NCBI RefSeq assembly: GCF_002072105.2
Contig: NZ_MTBC01000002.1
Coordinates: 372,001-436,000 of the forward strand
Direction: 5' to 3'
Origin: Croceivirga radicis
GTDB lineage: Bacteria > Bacteroidota > Bacteroidia > Flavobacteriales > Flavobacteriaceae
DNA length: 64,000 bases
The notes under the pieces were generated by a model. That model had not been told where the DNA came from and ran no database searches. It saw only the letters and a program-made list of their open reading frames with translations. The position numbers and the translations under genes were made by a program. Position 1 is the stretch's first letter, and every line of letters begins with the position of its first letter. Below, piece by piece: positions 27,955-35,912 of this stretch.

Positions 27955-28539
27955 ATGAAACAATTTTTGATTTTAATATTAATACTTTCAATTCTATCAA
28001 GTTGCGACCGAAGAAAGTCAGACAAAATCCAACCGAAACTTGAACAAAAAACTGAATTAGAAACGGTAAAATCAAAAAAAGAAATCAATACAATTAATAA
28101 TTATTGGGCTTTAATTCTCGACACTATTTCAAGTAAAAAAGAATTTAAAATTTTGGACATAAAACATACCCTTGAAATAAAAACTTATAGTTTAAACGAT
28201 AGTTCAATTGTTAGGAATTTATCTCAAAACGGAGAACAAGTCTATATAGACCATTCTCACAAAATGGTAACCGATTTTAAACTTTTGACAGACTCAATTG
28301 TTGACAAAAAACAAATCGACAGAACTGACTTTGAAAAAAAATTGATTCCTGAATTTTACGCCGAATGCAATCTTTTCTCAACTGAAATTGACAGTATTGT
28401 TGGAAACAACATTTATCTGAGTTCCGACTTAGCTGTTCCTGATACGGATAATCAATGGAGAGTTTGGTATTCGATTAAAATAAATAATAACCAACTTGGC
28501 AAATTGGAAATAAAAGAAACTGATTATGTCGGATTATAA
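27955..28539 (+). CDS. Cassette 1: small lipoprotein of unknown function
   Basis: 194 residues from the ATG at 27955, chosen because it begins a lipoprotein signal (MKQFLILILILSILSSC, Cys about 17); an in-frame start at 27922 lies outside the cassette boundary. The rest is hydrophilic, rich in Lys, Asp, Ser and Ile, with no motif I recognise. It starts 26 bases after the boundary G^TT at 27929 and stops seven bases before the right-hand cassette repeat. Codon use is more A-rich than in flanking chromosomal genes, suggesting acquisition. Confidence 0.75.
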   Translation: MKQFLILILILSILSSCDRRKSDKIQPKLEQKTELETVKSKKEINTINNYWALILDTISSKKEFKILDIKHTLEIKTYSLNDSSIVRNLSQNGEQVYIDHSHKMVTDFKLLTDSIVDKKQIDRTDFEKKLIPEFYAECNLFSTEIDSIVGNNIYLSSDLAVPDTDNQWRVWYSIKINNNQLGKLEIKETDYVGL

Positions 28540-28545
28540 AAAACC

Positions 28546-28739
28546 GTTTGGTAACAACGCCTATAAGTAATGCGGGCTCATGTTTTAGACGAAAGGGATT
28601 TTCTTACAGCATCGCTCTCAATTTTGTAAATTGGTAACAAACAAAAAACAAATTTAAAAATGGTTCGCTTGGGTTCGTGTTAGACTGAAAACTAGAGCTT
28701 TTCTTTCCCGCACTACTCATAGCCTAACCGTTAGGTGTA
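28546..28739 (+). repeat. attC-like site 1 (between cassettes 1 and 2)
   Basis: Left arm begins GTTTGGTAAC (28546-28555) and continues as GCCTATAAGTAATGCGGG; right arm CCCGCACTACTCATAGCC pairs with it at about 14 of 18 positions. Crossover point G28730^TT within GTTAGGT, which fits GTTRRRY. The span of about 190 bases is longer than classical attC sites. The same left and right arm motifs recur in site 2. Confidence 0.65.
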
Positions 28740-28756
28740 ATTTGAAAAAAAAATTA

Positions 28757-29470
28757 ATGGAAAAAGAAAAAACCACAAACTGGCTTCCTACAGATAAAAG
28801 ATTTGTGGCTTTCATCGATATATTGGGATTTAAAGATTTAGTCATGAGAAGTAGCCACTCCCATATTTATGACCTTCTTTCTGAGATATCAAAATTAAGA
28901 AGTCTGATAGATAATTGGAAAGACAAAAATGATGGAAGATATTCTAATGCTGAAATGTATACAGTTAGTTTTTCAGATTCAATAGTTGTTTTTTCAAAAA
29001 GTGATACCGTTGAAGATTTTGACCTTTTTGCTTTTGGAATAAAATGGTTATTTTCAGGGGCTATAGATAAGTCTATTCCCCTAAAAGGAGCACTAGCCTA
29101 TGGAGAAATCAGTCTGAATAAGTCAAGCCAAATATACTTCGGGCAACCAATTATTGATGCTTATTTACTAGAGGAAGAGGTAAATTATTTCGGAATAGTT
29201 GCTCACAATTCCATAGAGAAATTTTTTAAAGATAATGAAGAAAAAAGTGTGAGTAAACAGATTTTGTCTGAGTTTAAAACACCACTTAAATGCGGTACAA
29301 TTTCACACTTAAACCTAATATGGTTTAAAGAGATTGATAATCCGCCTACTGATTTCAACACTTTGAGAAATAAAATAAAAAATTTTCAATATAATATTTC
29401 TGGTAGTCCGAGAAGGTATATTGATAATACTATTAATGTAATTGACCAAGTTGAGAATGAACTGAAATAA
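28757..29470 (+). CDS. Cassette 2: nucleotide-cyclase-like protein
   Basis: 237 residues from the ATG at 28757 (a TTG at 28742 would add five). The fold signals resemble class III nucleotide cyclases: RFVAFIDILGFKDLV with D21, then SFSDSIVVFS with D74, then a GALAYGEI strand. In cyclases two such aspartates bind metal. Related sequences are usually called hypothetical, and pyrimidine cyclases of Pycsar defence share this general signature. Activity is not shown: purine- or pyrimidine-selecting residues cannot be assigned by eye, and no known effector gene is adjacent. It begins 27 bases after the cassette boundary. Confidence 0.65.
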   Translation: MEKEKTTNWLPTDKRFVAFIDILGFKDLVMRSSHSHIYDLLSEISKLRSLIDNWKDKNDGRYSNAEMYTVSFSDSIVVFSKSDTVEDFDLFAFGIKWLFSGAIDKSIPLKGALAYGEISLNKSSQIYFGQPIIDAYLLEEEVNYFGIVAHNSIEKFFKDNEEKSVSKQILSEFKTPLKCGTISHLNLIWFKEIDNPPTDFNTLRNKIKNFQYNISGSPRRYIDNTINVIDQVENELK

Positions 29471-29473
29471 AAC

Positions 29474-29676
29474 TACACCCAACACAACCTATACGTAATG
29501 CGGCCTTTAGGGTTAAATGGAAAGGTCTATGTATATTTATGAGGTCGCTAAATCTTATGGATTTAGCTTTGGACAAGAAAAAATAAAACTAAACAATAAG
29601 CTTTAGCTTCGTGTGCAGACGGAAACAAAAAGTTTCCTTGCCAGCCCTACTTGCCATAGCTTAGACGTTGTGTGTA
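29474..29676 (+). repeat. attC-like site 2 (between cassettes 2 and 3)
   Basis: Starts TACACCCAAC (29474-29483), the partner of the left end of cassette 2, then ACAACCTATACGTAATGCGG, closely similar to site 1. The right arm ends CTACTTGCCATAGCTTAGAC before crossover G29667^TT. GTGTAATTTGAAAAA follows the crossover here and at site 1, so cassettes 2 and 3 share their left ends. Confidence 0.65.
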
Positions 29677-29691
29677 ATTTGAAAAAAACCA

Positions 29692-30234
29692 ATGCAGAGA
29701 ACAGAAACCATAGATAAAAATCAACTTTTTGAACTGATTGAATACATTCTTTCGGACTCAAAAACTGAATTCTATGAATCATACTCTGAAATGGAAAAAG
29801 AAATAATTCTGATAAACAATCTGTCTGATTTCCGAGATTATTTTGATCTCGGAATCGCTAACGGTAAAGTTCATTTCGGATTTGGAATCTATAATCCTGA
29901 ATCAAAAGGCAAGATTTTTACTTCGAAGATAAAGCTCAACCCAAAATATTGTAATGGAAAAACCTTCCGCTATCGAATCGATGGTTGGGCAATAATTTTT
30001 GTTCAGCTTAACTTGAAAAACGGAGAAAACCAAATTGAATGTAATGTATCTGTAAACTCAAAAAAACGAGCTGAAAATTGGAAAAGTACAAATCCCGAAT
30101 TCGGAAATCCAGAATTATGGGAATGGAAATGTGTAGAAAGAAGAGCCAGAAAAATAATTAATCGATTAAAAAAACTACAGACAACAAAACCTCAAAGCAA
30201 TAGCGTCCTGCGGGACGCTACTGCTCATAGCTAA
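29692..30234 (+). CDS. Cassette 3: protein of unknown function
   Basis: 180 residues, no signal peptide or membrane helix. N-terminal helical region (QLFELIEYILSDSKTEF), a central part likely to form beta strands (GKVHFGFGIYNPESKGKIFT; YRIDGWAIIFVQLNL), and a basic C-terminal helix (VERRARKIINRLKKLQ). I recognise no family. The last 17 or so codons (TTKPQSNSVLRDATAHS) are encoded by the recombination site itself, as happens in integron cassettes. Starts 25 bases after the boundary at 29667. Confidence 0.7.
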   Translation: MQRTETIDKNQLFELIEYILSDSKTEFYESYSEMEKEIILINNLSDFRDYFDLGIANGKVHFGFGIYNPESKGKIFTSKIKLNPKYCNGKTFRYRIDGWAIIFVQLNLKNGENQIECNVSVNSKKRAENWKSTNPEFGNPELWEWKCVERRARKIINRLKKLQTTKPQSNSVLRDATAHS

Positions 30235-30247
30235 ACAGTTGCCACTC
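30176..30247 (+). repeat. attC-like site 3 (between cassettes 3 and 4), compact form
   Basis: TACAGACAAC (30176-30185) matches the left end of cassette 3. A tight hairpin follows: AGCAATAGCGTCC pairs with GGACGCTACTGCT at 12 of 13 positions around a TGCG loop. Then CATAGCTAAACA and crossover G30238^TT. At about 66 bases it has classical attC size. The hairpin is not a terminator: there is no T-run and an ORF reads through it. Confidence 0.7.
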
Positions 30248-30277
30248 ATTGGACTCACGCTACCCTTAAAAAGTAAA

Positions 30278-30529
30278 ATGAATAAAATAAAACTGACTTT
30301 AATTTTTATACTGTTATTTTCTTTAGATTGTTTTAGCCAACAAACCGGAAATAATGGAATAACACAAATTGCTGTAAAAAACGGTATTGGAATTGGAAGC
30401 GCAATTGCAATTGTAGTTTCTTGGGACAGAAATAAATCAATTCTTTATGCAGTATTACACGGAAGTTTGGGCTGGCTTTATGTTATCTATTTCGTAATAG
30501 TACGTGAAAGTGAAGAAAAGAATAAATAA
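30278..30529 (+). CDS. Cassette 4: small membrane or exported protein
   Basis: 83 residues from the ATG at 30278; an in-frame upstream start at 30239 would be inside the recombination site. N-terminal signal-like helix ending near CFSQQ (about 18-22), then one or two hydrophobic segments (IGIGSAIAIVVSW; AVLHGSLGWLYVIYFVIV). Similar short proteins with NKSILYA-LHG-GWLYVIYF are common in Flavobacteriia, with no known role. No right-hand cassette site matching its left end (expected GAGTGGCAAC) follows, so this unit looks truncated. Confidence 0.7.
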   Translation: MNKIKLTLIFILLFSLDCFSQQTGNNGITQIAVKNGIGIGSAIAIVVSWDRNKSILYAVLHGSLGWLYVIYFVIVRESEEKNK

Positions 30530-30542
30530 TCAAAAACAAAAT

Positions 30543-30664
30543 TGAATACGGAATTATCAAATGAATCGATTTCAAAAATAACTTTTGAACTAGACTTAGA
30601 AAATGGACTGGTTGAACGGGGAGATGGAGGTTATCAGTTTCTTGAAAAAGTAATTTTGAAATAA
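30543..30664 (+). pseudogene. Possible decayed coding remnant right of the array
   Basis: Two overlapping open stretches look protein-like: from 30543 (NTELSNESISKITFELDLE) and, one base out of phase, a tail NGLVERGDGGYQFLEKVILK ending in TAA at 30662-30664. Joining them needs a frameshift near 30600, and no proper start is seen. I do not recognise the protein. Probably debris of an older insertion. Confidence 0.3.
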
Positions 30665-30832
30665 CTTTGCTTTTATTGGCTATAATTCGTTTTAGCGCAT
30701 TTCCTATGCGGAAATCATTACTTTTAAGCGAAGGATTGATTGTAGCTGCAATTTTCACTTCATGAAATTCCACAACGTAATTATGGCCCAACCTTGGCCA
30801 TTTCTTTTGAAAAAATCTAAAATAAGAATAAC
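30665..30832. other. Non-coding stretch, nothing recognised
   Basis: No ORF with coding character, no match to the cassette arms except a short ACAACGTAATTATGG that vaguely recalls the left arm, and a 6-bp hairpin (ATTTCC/GGAAAT). Likely decayed sequence between the array and the chromosomal genes. Confidence 0.3.
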
Positions 30833-30952
30833 ATGGTAAATAATTTAAAGAAAAAAGCTATTGTATTACTAGCTGTAGTTGTTGTCATATTTAGTGTTGC
30901 TTGGGCTATTTTTTCAGATTGGGAACATTTTAAAACTGGACTATTTGGTTAA
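30833..30952 (+). pseudogene. Short hydrophobic ORF lacking an in-frame start
   Basis: The frame from 30833 to the TAA at 30950-30952 reads NNLKKKAIVLLAVVVVIF then SVAWAIFSDWEHFKTGLFG, a one-helix protein with the DWEHFK ending seen in many flavobacterial micro-proteins. The obvious ATG at 30834 is one base out of phase and meets a stop after four codons, and a stop at 30830-30832 closes the frame upstream. Either one base has been lost, or a non-standard start is used. Confidence 0.4.
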
Positions 30953-31042
30953 TGTTTTTTTATAGTCCCAAACGGAATACTTCTATGAAAAATAAACCTA
31001 TTGTGCCTAACCTTAATTTAATACTATGGTGTTAATGTTTAG

Positions 31043-31699
31043 TTATAACAGCAACGTAAACAAGAATTGTTTTACCATAAAACAAGCCAAGATAATTACG
31101 TAAGGCCTATAGCTTCTGCCCGTTTTTTTGTCTAAATAGATTAAAGTAGACAACAAAACATAGAGCACCGCAAACTTAATATGATTGGCTATTTTAGGGT
31201 GTATATTAAAAATAGTAGGCCCAATTCTACCAAAAATAGGTCCTAAGAAAACCAAACTGGTACCAATCATATAACGCATATGCTTGGCGGTATCCTTTCT
31301 ATAAAAAATAGCCAGTACGTAAAATAATATGAGCAGCACACTATCTGAGATTGGTAGGTAGGCCAACATGGCATGATCTGCTTTTAAAATTCGTATAATG
31401 GGTTGTATGCAGGTAAGTATGAGCATGGGAAAAATCAGGTAAGAAATACGGCCCAAACGCCTATGGGTTTTGTACCTACCAAAACGTATTAATAGTGGTT
31501 GGCCAATTAACAAACCAATCCAAACTAGGGCAAAAACTACATGTATATGGTCTATCATGGAAACAGCACTGTGCGATAAAGCAGTTGTATTAACCTCAAA
31601 ATTTGGGAATTGACCAAAATAGGTCTTGTAAAAAGCTACTATGGCCATTACTAGTAGCAATAACATAATATACCCTGTATACTTATATCCTTTTTCCAT
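31043..31699 (-). CDS. Multi-pass membrane protein of unknown function
   Basis: 218 residues with about six or seven membrane helices. A loop with HIHVVFALVWIGLLIGQ and R-x(6)-HRRLGRISY recalls heme- or quinone-handling DUF2306-type proteins, but I cannot confirm the family. Several His residues (HIH, KTHRR, KHMRY) could bind a metal or heme. It is on the same strand as, and downstream of, the AraC regulator at 31790, with a 90-base gap. Confidence 0.65.
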   Translation of the reverse strand: MEKGYKYTGYIMLLLLVMAIVAFYKTYFGQFPNFEVNTTALSHSAVSMIDHIHVVFALVWIGLLIGQPLLIRFGRYKTHRRLGRISYLIFPMLILTCIQPIIRILKADHAMLAYLPISDSVLLILFYVLAIFYRKDTAKHMRYMIGTSLVFLGPIFGRIGPTIFNIHPKIANHIKFAVLYVLLSTLIYLDKKTGRSYRPYVIILACFMVKQFLFTLLL

Positions 31700-31789
31700 T
31701 GGTCTTATTTACGTTAGGTTTATGGATGCCTAGATTGCATCTTTAATTTCTATGGTAAAATTAGTTTCAAGGGGAACAGGTCGTTTTTC

Positions 31790-32683
31790 TTAAAAGTCCT
31801 TCTTTTTTTCTATTTGGTTGCTATGTAAGTTTTTATAAGAAATTGGAGGTATGTTGTACTTTTCCTTGAACCTTCTGCTAAAATGCGAAACGTTCTTAAA
31901 GCCAGCGTTCAAAGTTACATCGGTAATGGTTTGCTGGGTTGTTTTAAGCAAAACGCAGGCATGTTCCAATCGTTTATTGGTTAGCCATTTACCTGGGCTT
32001 TCGGCATAATGTAGCTTAAAGTCTCTTTTAAAGGCAGATAGACTTCTTCTAGACAGTTGCGCATATTCTTTTAATGTAAGACCATACAGGTAATTTTTCT
32101 CCATTACTTGCCAAATGGGCGGTTTGTCCGTTGTATTTAATTGTAGAATATAGGAGAGTAGTTGCTTGTTTGCTGGGTTGGTTAGTATGGTTAGAAACAA
32201 TTCTTTGAACTTTAGCTCTAACAATTTTTCTGATTGTTTCTCTGGTTTAGAAAAATAGGGTAATAAACTATAAAAATAAGCTTCCGTCACCGCATTCAAT
32301 TCAATTTTAATAAACATATCGCTATTGGTGCTGGGCAAATTTGTGGTTGGTAGAAAATCTAAATATTCTTTAACAAAATTGATTAAGAATTGGTCGGGTA
32401 TATGAAAGGCCAATACTTTCCAATGTTGGGCATCTGATAACTCTTGGACATAGGCAGATTTTCTTTGAAAATAAGAGGTTTTGGGAGTTACACGCCACGC
32501 TTTACCGCCTTGGTGTAAGGTTCTTTCCCCTTCTAAGGAAAAGGCGATTAGGTTGTAATGATTATACAATTGTATCAAGCGGCTAATTTGCGGGCATTTG
32601 TAGTACACAAAAAGCATATCTTTTACAGATAGCTGTTTAAAAATATCTGGGTTGGCCAAGCTATCGTTATATGTATTAATCAT
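31790..32683 (-). CDS. AraC-family transcriptional regulator
   Basis: 297 residues. The C-terminal ~100 residues hold the paired helix-turn-helix: SRRSLSAFKRDFKLHYAESPG and AGFKNVSHFSRRFKEKY, then IPPISYK. The N-terminal part is a cupin-like sensing domain with no ligand signature I can name. It may control the membrane protein downstream (31043) or the divergent DUF3089 gene (32851). Confidence 0.88.
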   Translation of the reverse strand: MINTYNDSLANPDIFKQLSVKDMLFVYYKCPQISRLIQLYNHYNLIAFSLEGERTLHQGGKAWRVTPKTSYFQRKSAYVQELSDAQHWKVLAFHIPDQFLINFVKEYLDFLPTTNLPSTNSDMFIKIELNAVTEAYFYSLLPYFSKPEKQSEKLLELKFKELFLTILTNPANKQLLSYILQLNTTDKPPIWQVMEKNYLYGLTLKEYAQLSRRSLSAFKRDFKLHYAESPGKWLTNKRLEHACVLLKTTQQTITDVTLNAGFKNVSHFSRRFKEKYNIPPISYKNLHSNQIEKKKDF

Positions 32684-32850
32684 ATAAGTTGTTTTCTGGC
32701 AATAAGTTAGGTTATTTATTTAAATGTGCTTGGTAAACTAGATTACTTAGATAGCAAACATAAATGGATAAGAAAACAGTAGGCATTTTCGTTTTAATTA
32801 AACCTTTTTGGGTAAGACTAGTCCAAAACAATAACCAACCCCTACTTATT

Positions 32851-34071
32851 ATGAAAAATTGGATAAAACTTTTGCTGTTGCTGCCCTTGCTTAGTGGTTG
32901 TGCGGATCAAGAACCTGTCTCTGAAACCGCTGTGGATGTACCCGTAATAACCGTGCCTACCTCTACTATAGATTTTACGGCTATGGCCAATTGGTACTAC
33001 CACCCAGAGCAATCTTTTAATTTTTTAAAGTCGTACAGTTTAGATATAGCGGTAGTTGATGCGGCACTACAAACCAGTTCCATTGTGGCGGTACCCAACA
33101 AAGCCACTACCAATACCGGGGTAGATGTATTTTGGGTGCACCCAACCCATCTAACTAATCCGCCAACATACCCTACCAGTATTGCCATAGAAAATCAGGA
33201 TACCAATTATATTGGCTTAACCATTTTGGCACAAGGGGCGTTACTGTCTAAATACGGAAGGTTTTTTGCGCCAAAATATAGACAAGCTTCACCCGCTTCC
33301 TTTTTGAGTACGGTGCATACAGAAACAGAAAAGGCCCAAGGTATACTAGAAGCCTATGCAGATATTAAGGCTGCTTTTTTGCATTATTTGAATACGTACA
33401 ATAACGGCAATAAAATAATACTTGCCGGGCACTCACAGGGTTCGTTTTTATTGGCGCTATTGGTAAGGGATGTATTTGATAACAATCCGCAACTTAGGAA
33501 ACAACTAGTTACGGCAGCTTTGGGCGGAATGGGATATGTGTATGCAACTACGGATACTACTTTAGGTGGATGGTGGCAAAATATAGGTTTGTGTAAAACC
33601 CAAGAGCAATGTGGTTGTGTACATTATTGGCGAAGCTATAGTGCGGATGAGCCATTACCTGAACCCAATAGTGCTTTTCCTTCTTTTAGCGAAACCTTAG
33701 TGCAAAGTGGCTTGGTAAACCGGGCCACCCAAATTGAAGCGGATGTGTTCTTTCAAGATAGTTTGGCCATTTCATCTGCCCATAAACCCATACGCTATAT
33801 TACACCTGGGGCTCCCTATAGCTTTAGTAACGGATATAATTTTGTGGCTTTTGACCATATGTATTCTGGCTATTTTAAACGGGAGTCCGATCAAAAAGTA
33901 GGTTTTGCCATAATATATGATGCGGAAGATGGCGATGAGCGCCCCAATGAACTACAAAACTTGGATAATCCTATTCTATTTTCAGAAGGCGATTACCATG
34001 TAAAGGATTACCATATTTACATATGGCCCTTATTACAACAAATAGACCAAAAACTAAGCAACTGTCTCTAA
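32851..34071 (+). CDS. DUF3089 lipoprotein, alpha/beta-hydrolase fold
   Basis: 406 residues from the ATG at 32851, which begins a lipoprotein signal (MKNWIKLLLLLPLLSGC, Cys about 17); an in-frame ATG at 32764 would give a longer, unlikely N-terminus. VDVFWVHPTH and the nucleophile elbow GHSQGS with the surrounding LAGHSQGSFLLALL match the DUF3089 family of putative secreted hydrolases. Four Cys around 250-265 (CKTQEQCGC) may form disulfides. Substrate unknown. Confidence 0.82.
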   Translation: MKNWIKLLLLLPLLSGCADQEPVSETAVDVPVITVPTSTIDFTAMANWYYHPEQSFNFLKSYSLDIAVVDAALQTSSIVAVPNKATTNTGVDVFWVHPTHLTNPPTYPTSIAIENQDTNYIGLTILAQGALLSKYGRFFAPKYRQASPASFLSTVHTETEKAQGILEAYADIKAAFLHYLNTYNNGNKIILAGHSQGSFLLALLVRDVFDNNPQLRKQLVTAALGGMGYVYATTDTTLGGWWQNIGLCKTQEQCGCVHYWRSYSADEPLPEPNSAFPSFSETLVQSGLVNRATQIEADVFFQDSLAISSAHKPIRYITPGAPYSFSNGYNFVAFDHMYSGYFKRESDQKVGFAIIYDAEDGDERPNELQNLDNPILFSEGDYHVKDYHIYIWPLLQQIDQKLSNCL

Positions 34072-34150
34072 TATCTGTTTAAAAGATTATCCACGAAATA
34101 TCCATTTTTGTGAAGTTTCAAGGTTTTCTTTTATAGCGGCGATAAAATAA

Positions 34151-35329
34151 CTATTTGGTATTGCTCCGTTTTTTAACTAATGCAAGCACCCCAAAAGCTG
34201 GGCCCACGCCTAAAATCATAAAAAGAAACTCGGTAGGTATACGCGTGCTTAGGTATGCTATCAACTGGATACTTACAATAGTTAAACTATACCCTAGGCA
34301 GTTTACCAATGTTAGCGCCGTGCCTTTCGTCTTGGCATCGGCATTGTGGGCCACCAAAGTAGAGAATAGGGGAGAATCTGCAACCACTACCGCACCCCAG
34401 AAAAAAAGAAAAGCAATAAAGAGAATTTCATTTACGGTGGTGAAAAACAGCGGTGAAACCAGGCAACACACGCCAGATAAAGCAAGTGTTAAACCGGCTA
34501 TTTTTTTAGTTCCGAATTTTTGGGCTGCATAACCACTACATACGCAGGCCAAACCCCCGGTGGCTATAATGGCAAATGCCAATAAACTGGTATATGTGGG
34601 CGTTGTTTCAATTTTTTGATAATACGTAAATAACATTACCGGTACAAAGGCCCAAAAGGTATAAAGCTCCCACATATGGCCAAAGTAACCAAATGCGGCC
34701 ATACGGAAGTCTTTGTGCTTAAAAAGACCGCCTAATTGTTGTAGCTTAAGCTTACTCCCTTTTTTTCTAAAAGGGCCATCTGGTATTAGTAGTACCATAA
34801 GGCTGCCACCTAAAAAGGAAAGGAGCGTGGTACTCCAAATAACGCTTGTCCAAGAAATGGTAGCCGTTAGGTCTTTTAATAAATGGGGTAGTGCCGTTCC
34901 TAGTACCAATGCCCCAACTAAAAAGCCTAGTGATTTTCCTAAGCCTTGTTGAAAATAATCTGCAGCTATCTTCATGCCAACAGGATAAATTCCAGCTAAG
35001 AAGAATCCCGTAACAAATCTAAACCCCATTAAAGAGAATAGGGTATTGGTGTTATAAAGTAATCCAAGATTAAAAACTCCTGCCAGTAGGGCACTTACCA
35101 AAAATACTTTGGAGGGTGAAAAACGGTCTGCAAAACTAAGCAGGGCAAAAACCAAAGTACCTGTTATAAATCCAAATTGAACGGCGGTCGTTAAATGCGC
35201 CAAAGCGCTGGGTAATAAGTCGTATGCCAACAATAAATCATGGTAAACGGCATTACCGGCAAACCATAACGAGGTACAGCAAAACTGGGCAAATACAATT
35301 ACAAGAAGTACCTTGCGGTTGGTGGGCAT
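34151..35329 (-). CDS. MFS transporter
   Basis: 392 residues, about twelve membrane helices in two halves with a basic central loop (DGPFRKKGSKLKLQQLGG). RFVTGFFLAGIYPVGMKIAADY is the MFS-type signature in the first half. The set of helices resembles permeases of the CynX/NimT or sugar-phosphate branches; the substrate is not predictable. Monocistronic by appearance. Confidence 0.85.
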   Translation of the reverse strand: MPTNRKVLLVIVFAQFCCTSLWFAGNAVYHDLLLAYDLLPSALAHLTTAVQFGFITGTLVFALLSFADRFSPSKVFLVSALLAGVFNLGLLYNTNTLFSLMGFRFVTGFFLAGIYPVGMKIAADYFQQGLGKSLGFLVGALVLGTALPHLLKDLTATISWTSVIWSTTLLSFLGGSLMVLLIPDGPFRKKGSKLKLQQLGGLFKHKDFRMAAFGYFGHMWELYTFWAFVPVMLFTYYQKIETTPTYTSLLAFAIIATGGLACVCSGYAAQKFGTKKIAGLTLALSGVCCLVSPLFFTTVNEILFIAFLFFWGAVVVADSPLFSTLVAHNADAKTKGTALTLVNCLGYSLTIVSIQLIAYLSTRIPTEFLFMILGVGPAFGVLALVKKRSNTK

Positions 35330-35472
35330 AGAATTTGGTGTCTGTTACAGCAGCTAAAGTTAAATTTTTATAACGTAAAACTTGCCTATGGCCACAAAAG
35401 GTAAATGCAAAAGGTTTTTAAGATGAAGCAACCTTTTTTGCTTAGTTAATCTTATAGGTAAATACTTTTTCT

Positions 35473-35898
35473 ATGCGTATTGTTTTCATTTTTGTTGTAC
35501 TTACTTTCTTGGGCTGTTCCCCGTCTAGTGAAGCTCCCTTGGTAACGGATGGTCCCATACAGATTGAAGGTAAATTTAAGCTTACGGAATCTTATCTAGG
35601 TACGGGAGGGGAAACGGATTGGCAGGTAGTGGAAAATGGGCCTGAGTTTGTGTTTGCAGGTAATGGAACCTTTACCTCTACCCATTATGAAACCTGTTCT
35701 ACAGGTACCTATGTTATAGCTAATGATGTTTTACAAGTACTATACAATTGTCCTGATTTTGAAAATAATGCAATAGATGAGGATGGGTTTATTACCTATG
35801 CCATAGCTTTTGGCGCCAATTTTTTTATTCTAACCCCCACTAGTGGTCCCACCTGTATAGAAGGTTGCAGCTATAAATATACCCTAATTAAGGATTAA
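35473..35898 (+). CDS. Small lipoprotein, lipocalin-like
   Basis: 141 residues. Signal peptide with lipobox FLGC (Cys about 15) and then a beta-rich domain: GKFKLTESYLG, GPEFVFAGNGTFTS, CSTGTYVIANDVLQVLY, a pattern common to Bacteroidota lipocalin-like lipoproteins. Four Cys in the mature part could form two disulfides. Function unknown. Its stop is 14 bases from the convergent ypdA. Confidence 0.75.
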   Translation: MRIVFIFVVLTFLGCSPSSEAPLVTDGPIQIEGKFKLTESYLGTGGETDWQVVENGPEFVFAGNGTFTSTHYETCSTGTYVIANDVLQVLYNCPDFENNAIDEDGFITYAIAFGANFFILTPTSGPTCIEGCSYKYTLIKD

Positions 35899-35912
35899 GT
35901 ATGGTAAGCTAG

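Larger units (their letters stand above)
27929..30529 (+). mobile_element. Integron-type gene cassette array without visible integrase
   Basis: Four short plus-strand units with boundaries at G^TT: 27929, 28730, 29667 and 30238. Each unit holds one ORF starting 24-40 bases after its left boundary, then an imperfect hairpin site. Left-end bases of a unit are the reverse complement of bases just after its own ORF: GTTACCAAAC / GTTTGGTAAC (10 of 10), GTTAGGTGTA / TACACCCAAC (9 of 10), GTTGTGTGTA / TACAGACAAC (9 of 10). Neighbouring units do not match one another in this way. That is expected when circular cassettes with attC sites (R''-L''-L'-R') are inserted by an integron integrase. The right boundaries also share CATAGC-TA before GTT. 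No integrase gene is in this window. Confidence 0.7.

Noticed and set aside
28540-30250. Hairpins between cassette genes taken as terminators
   Set aside because: They lack T-runs, share arm sequences with one another, show the cross-unit end matching, and one is read through by an ORF.
28757-30529. A complete Pycsar-type defence system (cyclase plus membrane effector)
   Set aside because: The genes sit in separate cassettes with a gene of unknown function between them, and the membrane protein of cassette 4 lacks a recognisable nucleotide-binding domain. Kept only as a speculation in the cyclase finding.
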